Of a stretch of DNA of 34,852 nt, positions 25,164-32,660 are shown in pieces (within the stretch, counting starts at the first letter, position 1; every line of letters begins with the position of its first letter). The translations under genes were made by a program, and so were the position numbers. The notes below the pieces were generated by a model that saw only the letters and a list, made by a program, of their open reading frames with translations, did not search any database and was not told the DNA's origin. This DNA is from Flavobacteriaceae bacterium (GTDB taxonomy: Bacteria; Bacteroidota; Bacteroidia; Flavobacteriales; Flavobacteriaceae), in assembly GCA_029268555.1 (NCBI GenBank), contig JAQWNN010000025.1:1-34852 (forward strand), read 5' to 3'.

Positions 25164-25544
25164 ATGGGAACAATTAGAAAGACAAAATCAGTCAAGGCAA
25201 TACTTGAAATCTTTAGTGAAAAAGGCGAAGCTTTAGCTGCAATTGACTTGATAGAGCGTCTTCAGCAAGAAATGAATAAGACTACTGTATACAGAATTTT
25301 AGAGCGTTTAGAGGAAATTGGTATACTGCACACTTTTAAGGGAAAAGATGATTTTCGATGGTATGCTATGCGAAACAATGCCTCATCACACAACCATTCA
25401 GAATCACACCCTCACTTTCAGTGTTATGATTGTGGTAAGACAATGTGCTTAAATCAAGAACTTCTGATTCCAACTATCCCAAATCATAAAGTTCAAAGCG
25501 CAGAACTTTTTCTTACTGGCCAATGTGAGGATTGTCTTTCTTAA
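25164..25544 (+). CDS. zur: Fur-family transcriptional regulator, probably Zur
   Basis: A 126-residue metal-sensing repressor. Residues 1-70 are a winged helix with the recognition helix NKTTVYRILERLEEIGILHT. The second half holds two structural zinc pairs, C87-x2-C90 and C121-x2-C124, plus a His cluster H76, H78, H82 and H84 that would provide the sensing site. It is a short member lacking the extra C-terminal helix of Fur. A zinc rather than iron role is inferred from the ZIP transporter beside it and the MerC and metal-enzyme genes divergent from it. I chose the ATG at 25164 (MGTIRKTKSVKAILEIF) because the TTG extension at 25146 lies within the operator. Convergent with the ZIP gene, 44 bases apart. 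Confidence 0.85.
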   Translation: MGTIRKTKSVKAILEIFSEKGEALAAIDLIERLQQEMNKTTVYRILERLEEIGILHTFKGKDDFRWYAMRNNASSHNHSESHPHFQCYDCGKTMCLNQELLIPTIPNHKVQSAELFLTGQCEDCLS

Positions 25545-25588
25545 TTTTTTTAAATAATATTCAGCGGTAAAAATCTAAGAAAGAATTT

Positions 25589-26272
25589 TTAAAGTATATT
25601 AGAAATTCCAAACCCTAACAAGACAACAACTAACTTTTTTATATTAAAAACGTGATCTTTATTACTCTCAAAAAGAATAGTAGTTGCGATATGGAGCAGC
25701 ATTCCAATAACGATTGCAATTAATATATTTTTCCAAGAATCTAAACCATCACTGTTTGCAAGAATAAAACTTCCAGCTGGACTCATAGTAGCAAATAAAA
25801 GAAGACATAATATTTTCATTAATATTGAAATTCTAACCTGTGATATCATTAGAAATAAAACCATCCCAATTGGTATTTTATGTATAAAAATTCCCCAAAC
25901 TAAAGCTTCTTCAGTGCCCATAGGAATCCCCTCAACAAAAGCATGAAGGCAGAGACTAAAAAATAATACCCAAGGGAGTTTTACTTTTGAATTAGAACTT
26001 GAATGACCGTGTTCAGCACCTTCAGAAAGGTATTCCAAAAAAATTTGAAAAATCAAGCCTACTGCAATCCATATGCCAGCGTCAAAATTTGAAATCTTAA
26101 ATATACTTGGTAGTAGGTGAAAAATCGTAATACCCAATAAAAAGGATCCACTAAAAGCTAAAACCAGCTTCAGTCCTATGGGTGATTTAGGTTTGACAAT
26201 AAAGGCTGCTCCCATACCAAAGATAGCACCAAAAAAAGGTAGTAGATAATTGAATGAAAAGCTTGACAACAT
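25589..26272 (-). CDS. ZIP family metal (zinc) transporter
   Basis: A 227-residue membrane protein with about eight hydrophobic segments. The metal-binding helices are recognisable: SLCLHAFVEGIPMG (His, Glu) and WGIFIHKIPIGMVLF (His, with Pro-Ile-Gly). A short His-containing loop (GAEHGHSSS) precedes them. ZIP proteins import zinc or other divalent metals into the cytoplasm. The ATG at 26272 (MLSSFSFNYLLPFFG) is preferred, since the frame's TTG at 26302 is inside an exact -7 element. No copy of the TGCAAC operator is visible in front, so Zur control is not proven for this gene. Divergent from the rlmL-like gene. Confidence 0.88.
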   Translation of the reverse strand: MLSSFSFNYLLPFFGAIFGMGAAFIVKPKSPIGLKLVLAFSGSFLLGITIFHLLPSIFKISNFDAGIWIAVGLIFQIFLEYLSEGAEHGHSSSNSKVKLPWVLFFSLCLHAFVEGIPMGTEEALVWGIFIHKIPIGMVLFLMISQVRISILMKILCLLLFATMSPAGSFILANSDGLDSWKNILIAIVIGMLLHIATTILFESNKDHVFNIKKLVVVLLGFGISNIL

Positions 26273-26299
26273 AGAAGTTGTATGGAAGTAAATTAGTGA

Positions 26300-26318
26300 C
26301 AAAATTAAAGTAATTTTG
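26300..26318. promoter_or_regulatory. Palindromic pair of opposed -7 elements (ZIP and rlmL-like promoters)
   Basis: CAAAATTA-AAG-TAATTTTG is a perfect 8-3-8 palindrome. Each arm is an exact TAnnTTTG: the minus-strand copy (26300-26307) faces the ZIP gene with a leader of about 24 bases, and the plus-strand copy (26311-26318) faces the rlmL-like gene with a leader of about 13. The two promoters would overlap, so polymerase binding should be mutually exclusive. No -33 TTG is seen for either. Confidence 0.5.
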
Positions 26319-26334
26319 AGGATTAAGTTTTAGT

Positions 26335-27498
26335 ATGGAAGAAAATTTTAAAATGGTAGCCAAAACCTTTTATGGTTTTGAAGAAATTTTAGCTAAAGAG
26401 CTTCAATTGTTAGGCGCTCAAGAAATCAAACCAGGAAACCGTATGGTCTCTTTTGTTGGGGATTTAGGATTTTTGTACAAAGCAAACCTTAGTTTACGAA
26501 CCGCTTTAAAAATTCTTAAACCAATTCATACTGGAAGGGTAGCAAATGAAGAAGCACTATATCAATTATTTTATGACTTTACATGGGCGGACTATTTAGA
26601 CGTAGACTCTAAATTTATCATTGACAGTGTGGTTCATGGATCTATATTTACTCACTCCCAATTTGCATCTCAAAAAGCCAAGGACGGTTTAGTTGATCAA
26701 TTTAGAGACCGCCATAATCAACGACCCAATGTTGATCTAAATCGCCCTGATCTTCGAATCAATCTCCATATTCAAGAGGATTTTTTTACTATTTCATTAG
26801 ATAGTTCTGGAGCATCCTTGCATCACAGAGGTTATCGAACAGCTACTAATATTGCTCCTCTTAATGAAGTTCTAGCAGCTGGACTGATTCAATTATCTGG
26901 TTGGAACGGCAATACAGATTTTTTAGACCCTATGTGTGGTAGTGGAACTTTGGTCATTGAAGCAGCGATGTTTGCCTGTAATATTCCTGCTAATATCAAT
27001 CGAAAATTATTTGCCTTTGAAAAATGGACGGATTGGGATGCTGATTTATTTGAAAAAATTCAAGAAAGTCAACTCAAAAAAATAATAAATCCATCAATCC
27101 AAATCAAAGGTTCCGACAAATCTCCTTCAGCTATTGAAAAGGCCTTAGTAAATATTAAAAACACAAATCTGAATGATTTTGTTATAATAGAAAAAAAGGA
27201 TTTTTTTCAATTGGAAAAAGAAAATACAGAACCATTACATTTAATAACCAATCCTCCCTATGGGGAGAGACTTGATGGTGATATTAATGTCCTTTATCAA
27301 GGTATTGGAGATGCTTTTAAGCAGAGTTTTCCTAACACTCAAGCATGGATTATAAGTTCTAATATGGAGGCTATTAAATGCATTGGACTACGACCCAGCA
27401 GGAAAATAAAACTCTTTAACGGTAAGTTGGAAACCAAATTGATGTATTACCCTATTTATAAGGGTACCAAGAGGTTTCACAAGCTGAATAAAGAATAG
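26335..27498 (+). CDS. rlmL: THUMP-domain 23S rRNA guanine-N2 methyltransferase, RlmL-like
   Basis: A 387-residue SAM-dependent RNA methyltransferase. Residues about 1-155 form a ferredoxin-like plus THUMP RNA-binding region (MVAKTFYGFEEILAKEL, FIIDSVVHGSIFTHSQFASQ). The catalytic domain has the SAM motif FLDPMCGSGTLVIEAA and the N6/N2-methyltransferase motif NPPYGERL. It corresponds to the RlmL half of the E. coli RlmKL fusion (m2G2445); the RlmK half is absent, as usual outside gammaproteobacteria. Starts at ATG 26335, 17 bases after an exact -7 element. It ends 6 bases before the DUF6048 remnant, convergent with it. Confidence 0.9.
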   Translation: MEENFKMVAKTFYGFEEILAKELQLLGAQEIKPGNRMVSFVGDLGFLYKANLSLRTALKILKPIHTGRVANEEALYQLFYDFTWADYLDVDSKFIIDSVVHGSIFTHSQFASQKAKDGLVDQFRDRHNQRPNVDLNRPDLRINLHIQEDFFTISLDSSGASLHHRGYRTATNIAPLNEVLAAGLIQLSGWNGNTDFLDPMCGSGTLVIEAAMFACNIPANINRKLFAFEKWTDWDADLFEKIQESQLKKIINPSIQIKGSDKSPSAIEKALVNIKNTNLNDFVIIEKKDFFQLEKENTEPLHLITNPPYGERLDGDINVLYQGIGDAFKQSFPNTQAWIISSNMEAIKCIGLRPSRKIKLFNGKLETKLMYYPIYKGTKRFHKLNKE

Positions 27499-27504
27499 TT
27501 GCTT

Positions 27505-27744
27505 TTAAAACTTAAAAGGAATCCTGTAAGTTATAGTATAATTAAAACCAGCTCCAAACTTGTTTTCCTCCGTCTTTTTATTAAATCCAGGAATATAAAT
27601 ATTGTCGAAATTTTCAGGTTCAGTATCGCTCAATAGACGATTCAGTCTAAGGCTTAAGCCAAGGTAAATATTATGAATTAATTGAACTTTGAAACCTGCA
27701 ATGAATTCCATCCAAAATGCATTTAAATTTGGACGCTCACCCGT
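27505..27744 (-). pseudogene. C-terminal part of the DUF6048 gene, cut off by an in-frame TAA
   Basis: After the TAA at 27745-27747 the same frame stays open for 79 codons (TGERPNLNAFWMEFIAGFKV, then IYLGLSLRLNRLLSDTEPEN, ending FGAGFNYTITYRIPFKF). This is the usual C-terminal half of DUF6048 outer-membrane-type proteins, with alternating strands and a terminal aromatic residue. An internal ATG (27711) exists, but a fragment without signal peptide would not be exported. So it is translated usefully only if the stop is read through or is an error. Confidence 0.75.
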
Positions 27745-28236
27745 TTAAAATCCAGAATTGATATTTGTTCCAGAATCTTCCCAAAATGGATTTCGGTTTA
27801 AAAGAGTATAGGAATTTAAAAATTGATTATGACTACTGGATGCTAATCTTAAACCTAATACAACTTGATTATCCATCCCCTTCCAATTATCAAACATATT
27901 GAAGTCAAACCCTAATTTATAATAGGTCCCATTAGTAGTAAAATTAACTTGCTCGACTTGTTTGATAACTTTTTCATTTCCAACTTCAACAGCAATGTAG
28001 AAATCTTCGCTAATTCTCAAATCTGTAACAGCTTCAAAACCTTGGAAGTCATTACTGGCTTGAGACTTTATTATTCGGAATAAATCTACTCCAAAGCGAA
28101 AACTAAGTGGCGGTTTTTCTTTAAGGTCTAAGCTGTCTGATTGATTTAGAACAGTTATAACTGTTTCTTGTCCTTTGACAGTTAGCATTCCTATGAAAAA
28201 GCTAATGCAAAATACCCAAGTGTGCAGAAGTTTCAT
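27745..28236 (-). CDS. DUF6048 family protein, N-terminal part, prematurely terminated
   Basis: A 163-residue frame with a signal peptide (MKLLHTWVFCISFFIGMLTV, cleavage near KGQ). The body, RFGVDLFRIIKSQASNDFQG, YYKLGFDFNMFDNWKGMDNQ and VVLGLRLASSSHNQFLNSY, fits DUF6048, a Bacteroidota beta-rich exported family of unknown function and about 240 residues. It ends early at NINSGF-TAA, while the rest of the family pattern continues in the same frame. The gene starts inside the end of the DUF6452 gene (35-base overlap), in the conserved order rlmD-DUF6452-DUF6048. A loss of function or a sequence error is more likely than a genuine short form. Confidence 0.8.
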   Translation of the reverse strand: MKLLHTWVFCISFFIGMLTVKGQETVITVLNQSDSLDLKEKPPLSFRFGVDLFRIIKSQASNDFQGFEAVTDLRISEDFYIAVEVGNEKVIKQVEQVNFTTNGTYYKLGFDFNMFDNWKGMDNQVVLGLRLASSSHNQFLNSYTLLNRNPFWEDSGTNINSGF

Positions 28237-28693
28237 CTGAAATTGTGTCTTTAATGATTACAGCTCCCTTGATCCAATTATTTTCTGAATTCAAGATCAA
28301 AATTGGTGATTCATCTAAAATAAAGTTAGCTCGATAGCCACAAGCCCCATTGATAAATTGATCGCTTCTTTGATAATTTATTTGTAAGGTATCAATATTT
28401 TCATTTGCATCACCGTTATTAGTAATAAACTCAAATTGCGTGATTGAATGGGTCAACTTGAGCGGAAGCGTAAGTGAATCGGCTGAACTTTGAGAGAGTT
28501 GTTTTTCTGTTCCTATTGGTCTAATTAAAAATCCTGATGGATTTCTACGTTCACCACTATCTTTATCTAGCATTAAAATCACCATATTGGAATTTCCTAC
28601 GACAGAAGAAATACAAATATCATCTTTTTCACATTGGGTAAAAACCCCAAAAAAAATAAATGTAGAAACGATTATAAACCTATGTGAGTTCAT
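28202..28693 (-). CDS. DUF6452 family lipoprotein
   Basis: A 163-residue protein with a lipoprotein signal, MNSHRFIIVSTFIFFGVFTQC; the lipobox FTQC gives the acylated Cys at residue 21. The remainder (DDICISSVVGNSNMVILMLD, SADSLTLPLKLTHSITQFEF, ACGYRANFILDESPILI) is beta-rich and matches DUF6452, a Bacteroidota family of unknown function that pairs with DUF6048. I chose the ATG at 28693, which overlaps the rlmD stop by 14 bases, rather than the ATG-less extension to 28723. Tight overlaps on both sides indicate translational coupling in an rlmD-DUF6452-DUF6048 operon. Confidence 0.85.
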   Translation of the reverse strand: MNSHRFIIVSTFIFFGVFTQCEKDDICISSVVGNSNMVILMLDKDSGERRNPSGFLIRPIGTEKQLSQSSADSLTLPLKLTHSITQFEFITNNGDANENIDTLQINYQRSDQFINGACGYRANFILDESPILILNSENNWIKGAVIIKDTISDETSAHLGILH

Positions 28694-30104
28694 TAGAAGC
28701 TTTAGAATGTAAAAGTACAACATTTTCTACATGATGAGTTTGAGGAAACATATCAACAGCCTGACTTTTTACTACCTTATAGTTTTTTCTCATGAGTTCT
28801 AGATCTCTTGCCTGTGAAGCACTATTACAACTTATATAAACTATCCTTTTTGGAGCGAGTTTGAGTAGCTTAGCTACCACATCTTTGTGCATTCCATCGC
28901 GAGGAGGGTCTGTAATAACTACATCGGCCTTTCCATATTTTTTAATAAAAATATCATTAAAACAAGTCTTCATATCACCCACCTCAAAAAATGCATTATC
29001 AATTCCATTGAGTTTAGCATTTTCATTTGCGGCTTTAATAGCATCAGGAACAGATTCAATACCAATGATTTTTTTACATTCGTGGGCTAAAGTCAAGGCA
29101 ATGGTTCCTGTTCCAGTATATAAATCATATACTGTATCTTGAAGTTTGAGTTGAGCAAAATCTTTGGCAATTGTATATAGTTCACCTGCCTGTTTTGGGT
29201 TTGTTTGATAAAATGATTTAGCAGTAATTCGAAATTGTAATCCTCCCAAATTCTCAGTTATGTATTCATTTCCACTGAAGCATTTAATTTCCTGATCATA
29301 TAGGCTATCATTTCCTTTAGAATTTATGCAATAAAGTAAAGAAGTAACTTGGGGGAAATGATCTTTGATAAAGCTTAAGAGTAGCTCAATTTTCTCTTTT
29401 AGTTCTTCGAAAAACTGGATTAATACCATTACCTCACCCTCCAAAGTATTTCTTATCATAAGGGTCCTCAAAAATCCCTTTTGAGCTCTTAAATCGAAGA
29501 AAGGCATTTCTTTTTCAATAGCAAACCTTCTTACTGCATTTCTAATTTGATTAGATGGTTCTGCTTGTAAATGGCATTTATTTATATCCACAATTTTATC
29601 CCACATTAGAGGCTTATGAAATCCTAAACCATTTCGTTCAATTTTATTTTCTTCTGCAATCTCTTCTGAAGTCAACCAGCGTTTATTGGAAAAAGAAAAC
29701 TCCATTTTATTTCGATAAAAATATGGGTTTTCAACACCCAAGATTGGAAGAACATCTGGCGTTGAAACTTTTCCGATATGAAGAAGGTTATTTAGCACAC
29801 CTTTTTCCTTAAAGTGAAGTTGTGCCTCATAAGAAAGGTGTTGCCATTTACAACCACCACATACTCCAAAATGTTCGCAAGGAGGATCTGTCCGATCTAC
29901 TGATTTTTCAATCCAGTTTATAGGTTCTGCTTCAAAAAAGCCCCTTTTTTTTTTGTAAACTCGAACATCGACAATATCACCAGGGACTACATTTTTAATA
30001 AAATAAACAGCACCCTGTTCTGATTTGGCAACCCCCATTCCTTTGTTGTTGATATCAATAACTTTTAATGCATTTTCAGTTCTTTTGATTTTTTTTATTG
30101 GCAT
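28680..30104 (-). CDS. rlmD: 23S rRNA (uracil-1939-C5)-methyltransferase RlmD
   Basis: A 474-residue m5U methyltransferase of 23S rRNA. An N-terminal TRAM domain (residues about 1-65) is followed by the 4Fe-4S cysteine cluster (DPPCEHFGVCGGCKWQHL). The SAM-binding segment is VYDLYTGTGTIALTLA, and the catalytic motifs are TDPPRDGMH and YISCNSASQARDL, where the Cys is the nucleophile. All are present, so the enzyme should be active. It is first in an operon with the DUF6452 and DUF6048 genes. An exact TACATTTG element ends five bases before the ATG, so the mRNA may be leaderless. Divergent from rocD. Confidence 0.94.
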   Translation of the reverse strand: MPIKKIKRTENALKVIDINNKGMGVAKSEQGAVYFIKNVVPGDIVDVRVYKKKRGFFEAEPINWIEKSVDRTDPPCEHFGVCGGCKWQHLSYEAQLHFKEKGVLNNLLHIGKVSTPDVLPILGVENPYFYRNKMEFSFSNKRWLTSEEIAEENKIERNGLGFHKPLMWDKIVDINKCHLQAEPSNQIRNAVRRFAIEKEMPFFDLRAQKGFLRTLMIRNTLEGEVMVLIQFFEELKEKIELLLSFIKDHFPQVTSLLYCINSKGNDSLYDQEIKCFSGNEYITENLGGLQFRITAKSFYQTNPKQAGELYTIAKDFAQLKLQDTVYDLYTGTGTIALTLAHECKKIIGIESVPDAIKAANENAKLNGIDNAFFEVGDMKTCFNDIFIKKYGKADVVITDPPRDGMHKDVVAKLLKLAPKRIVYISCNSASQARDLELMRKNYKVVKSQAVDMFPQTHHVENVVLLHSKASNELT

Positions 30105-30108
30105 GCTG

Positions 30109-30116
30109 CAAATGTA
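30109..30116 (-). promoter_or_regulatory. -7 element immediately before rlmD
   Basis: TACATTTG on the minus strand is an exact TAnnTTTG match, with only four bases between it and the ATG at 30104. With the usual 4-6 base distance, transcription would begin at or next to the A of the ATG. No -33 TTG at normal spacing. Confidence 0.45.
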
Positions 30117-30172
30117 GGAGGCTTAATAAAATAAATCACTATCTCAATTGGGTTTTTGAGACCTATATTTAT

Positions 30173-30180
30173 TACTTTTG
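30173..30180 (+). promoter_or_regulatory. -7 element for rocD
   Basis: TACTTTTG is an exact TAnnTTTG match, with a TTG 22 bases upstream (30148-30150) as a possible -33 box. The predicted leader is about 40 bases to the rocD ATG. Confidence 0.5.
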
Positions 30181-30224
30181 AATGATTAGTTATACTTCTT
30201 TAAATAGCTTAAAATAGAACCTGT

Positions 30225-31502
30225 ATGCAGGCAACATTAACGGCATCTAATTTTATCGATCTTGAACTTGAGTATGGGGCTCATGATTATCATCCTATAC
30301 CAGTAGTATTGGAAAGCGGTAAGGGGGTTTACCTTTGGGATGTTGAAGGCAAAAAATATTTTGATTTTTTATCAGCTTATTCTGCAGTAAATCAGGGACA
30401 TTGCCACCCTCGAATTATAGCCGCATTAAATAAACAAGCGGAAAATTTAACCCTAACTTCAAGAGCTTTTCACAACAACAAGCTGGGAAGCTATATGAAG
30501 TATGTAACGAATTACTTCAACTATGAACGCTTATTACCATCAAATACAGGTGCTGAGGCAGTTGAAGCTGCAATAAAAATTACTCGTAAATGGGGTTATA
30601 CAGTTAAAGGAATACCTAATGACAAGGCTGAAATTATTGTTTGTTCACAAAATTTTCATGGTAGAACGTCTACTATCATATCATTTTCTTCTGATCTAGG
30701 CTCTAAAACAAATTTTGGGCCGCATTCTAATGGATTTGTTACGATTCCTTACAACAATATAAAGGCACTAGAATCAGTTTTAAAAACCCATCACAATATT
30801 GCTGGATTTTTGGTAGAACCCGTACAGGGAGAAGCAGGCGTCTATACACCAGACAGAGATTACATTAGAAAAGTTAAAGCATTATGTTCCAAATACAATG
30901 TATTGTTTATTGCTGACGAAATTCAAACTGGTATTGGAAGAACTGGTTCTTTACTTGCCGTCTGTGGTTCATGTAGTTGTGAAGGACATTGTGAACAACA
31001 AGCCAAAACGTTCACACGGCCTGATGTATTAATACTTGGTAAAGCCATTAGTGGAGGAACCTACCCTGTATCAGCCGTTTTATGCGACTCTAAAATTATG
31101 GATGTTATTCAACCAGGACAACATGGAAGCACTTTTGGCGGAAACCCAATGGCATGTTCTGTTGCAATGGAAGCTCTTGAAATTATACGTGATGAAAAGT
31201 TAACACAAAATGCTCGAAGGCTTGGAGAGCTCTTTAGGTTAGAAATGCAAGCTTACATTGAAAAGAGTTATATAGTCTTGAGAGTTCGTGGTAGAGGATT
31301 GCTCAATGCAATAGTAATCAACGATAGTCAAAAAAGCAATACAGCATGGAATATTTGTTTAAAGCTTAAGGAAAAAGGCTTGTTGGCAAAACCGACACAC
31401 GGAAATATCATTCGTTTTGCACCTCCTTTGATGATAAATGAAGATCAACTTGTAGAGTGTATTAAAATTATTACTTCAACATTCAAATTATTTGAACCCT
31501 AA
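30225..31502 (+). CDS. rocD: Ornithine--oxo-acid transaminase
   Basis: A 425-residue PLP enzyme converting ornithine and 2-oxoglutarate to glutamate semialdehyde and glutamate, linking arginine and proline metabolism. YGAHDYHPIPVVLESGKGVY, NTGAEAVEAAIKITRKWGY, FHGRTSTIISFS, FLVEPVQGEAGVY and IADEIQTGIGRTG are class III aminotransferase blocks; the PLP lysine is K273 in ILGKAISGG. Between the cofactor Asp and that lysine is an inserted cysteine cluster C247-x2-C250-x-C252-x3-C256. I recall similar inserts in flavobacterial homologs. It is followed after 16 bases by a cysteine desulfurase on the same strand, probably cotranscribed. Confidence 0.95.
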   Translation: MQATLTASNFIDLELEYGAHDYHPIPVVLESGKGVYLWDVEGKKYFDFLSAYSAVNQGHCHPRIIAALNKQAENLTLTSRAFHNNKLGSYMKYVTNYFNYERLLPSNTGAEAVEAAIKITRKWGYTVKGIPNDKAEIIVCSQNFHGRTSTIISFSSDLGSKTNFGPHSNGFVTIPYNNIKALESVLKTHHNIAGFLVEPVQGEAGVYTPDRDYIRKVKALCSKYNVLFIADEIQTGIGRTGSLLAVCGSCSCEGHCEQQAKTFTRPDVLILGKAISGGTYPVSAVLCDSKIMDVIQPGQHGSTFGGNPMACSVAMEALEIIRDEKLTQNARRLGELFRLEMQAYIEKSYIVLRVRGRGLLNAIVINDSQKSNTAWNICLKLKEKGLLAKPTHGNIIRFAPPLMINEDQLVECIKIITSTFKLFEP

Positions 31503-31518
31503 TTAAGCTCTATTTAAA

Positions 31519-32655
31519 ATGAACATCTATTTTGATAATGCGGCAACAACTCCAATAAGAAAGGAAGTGATCACAACTATTTCTGACGTAATGGAAGATT
31601 GTTTTGGAAATCCATCTTCAACTCACGCGTATGGTAGAAAAGCAAAAACGCACATAGAAACAGCTCGAAAAGTAATTGCTAAGCAAATAAATGCTGTCCC
31701 AAATGAAATCATTTTTACATCAGGAGGAACTGAGTCAGATAATATGATACTTCATTGTGCAGTAAAAGATCTAGGTGTTAAACGAATTATTTCTTCTCCA
31801 ATTGAGCACCATGCAATTTTGCATGCGATGGATGCTTTAGATAAATTATTGGGAATTAAAATATCTTATGTAAAAATAGATTCAAATGGTGTTATTGATC
31901 TGGACGATTTAGAATCGTTACTTAAAAATGATGAGAGCAAAACCTTAGTTTCCTTAATGCACATAAATAACGAAATTGGAAATATGCTCGATTTGGTGAA
32001 AGTTGGTAATCTATGCCATAAATATGAAGCTTTTTTTCATACTGATGCTGTCCAGGGTATAGGACATTTTACATTCGACATGGAATCACTTCCTATTGAT
32101 TTTTTATCTGCTGCAGCTCACAAATTTCATGGGCCTAAAGGTGTGGGCTTTTCATTTGTAAGAAAAAATTCTGGATTACAACCTTTCATACATGGAGGAG
32201 CTCAAGAACGTGGACTGCGTGCAGGTACTGAATCAGTTCATAACATAGTTGGAATGTGCAAGGCTTTAGAATTGGCTTATGAAAATCTAGATATTGAAAG
32301 GCAAAAAGTATTAGAAGTCAAAACTTATTTTATCGATCAAATTACTTCTTTATTTCCAACAGTTAAGTTTAATGGGATGTGTAATGATCTTTCAAAAAGT
32401 ACTTATACTTTGGTTAATGTAGCTTTACCAATACCAAAGGATAAGTCATTGATGCTTGATTTCCATCTGGATTTAAACGGAATCGCCTGTTCTAAAGGAA
32501 GTGCATGTCAATCTGGAAGTCAATCTGGCTCTCATGTACTCAAATATGTTCGTTCTGAACAACTTGAAGATTGGCCTTCTTTACGTTTTTCGTTTTCAAT
32601 CCTAAACTCAAAAAAGGAAGTTGACTACTTGATTCAAGTGCTCAAAGATTTCTAA
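31519..32655 (+). CDS. Cysteine desulfurase, NifS/IscS-like
   Basis: A 378-residue PLP enzyme that removes sulfur from cysteine as an enzyme-bound persulfide for Fe-S cluster or thiolation pathways. YFDNAATTPIRKEV, FTSGGTESDN, EHHAI and HTDAVQGIG are typical, the PLP Lys is in SAAAHKFHGPKGVG, and the mobile-loop Cys lies in SKGSACQSGSQSGSHVL. The first letters and loop match the IscS/NifS group rather than SufS. No iscU, nifU or tusA gene is nearby. Its place behind rocD suggests shared transcription only; its usual partner cannot be told. Stop lies 5 bases before the convergent M23 gene. Confidence 0.92.
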   Translation: MNIYFDNAATTPIRKEVITTISDVMEDCFGNPSSTHAYGRKAKTHIETARKVIAKQINAVPNEIIFTSGGTESDNMILHCAVKDLGVKRIISSPIEHHAILHAMDALDKLLGIKISYVKIDSNGVIDLDDLESLLKNDESKTLVSLMHINNEIGNMLDLVKVGNLCHKYEAFFHTDAVQGIGHFTFDMESLPIDFLSAAAHKFHGPKGVGFSFVRKNSGLQPFIHGGAQERGLRAGTESVHNIVGMCKALELAYENLDIERQKVLEVKTYFIDQITSLFPTVKFNGMCNDLSKSTYTLVNVALPIPKDKSLMLDFHLDLNGIACSKGSACQSGSQSGSHVLKYVRSEQLEDWPSLRFSFSILNSKKEVDYLIQVLKDF

Positions 32656-32660
32656 TTACT

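Noticed and set aside
26266-26281. ACAAC-N6-GTTGT inverted repeat over the ZIP start codon as a third Zur box
   Set aside because: The spacing is six instead of three and the arms lack the TGC of the two good boxes; it lies over the start codon, where codon content may cause it.
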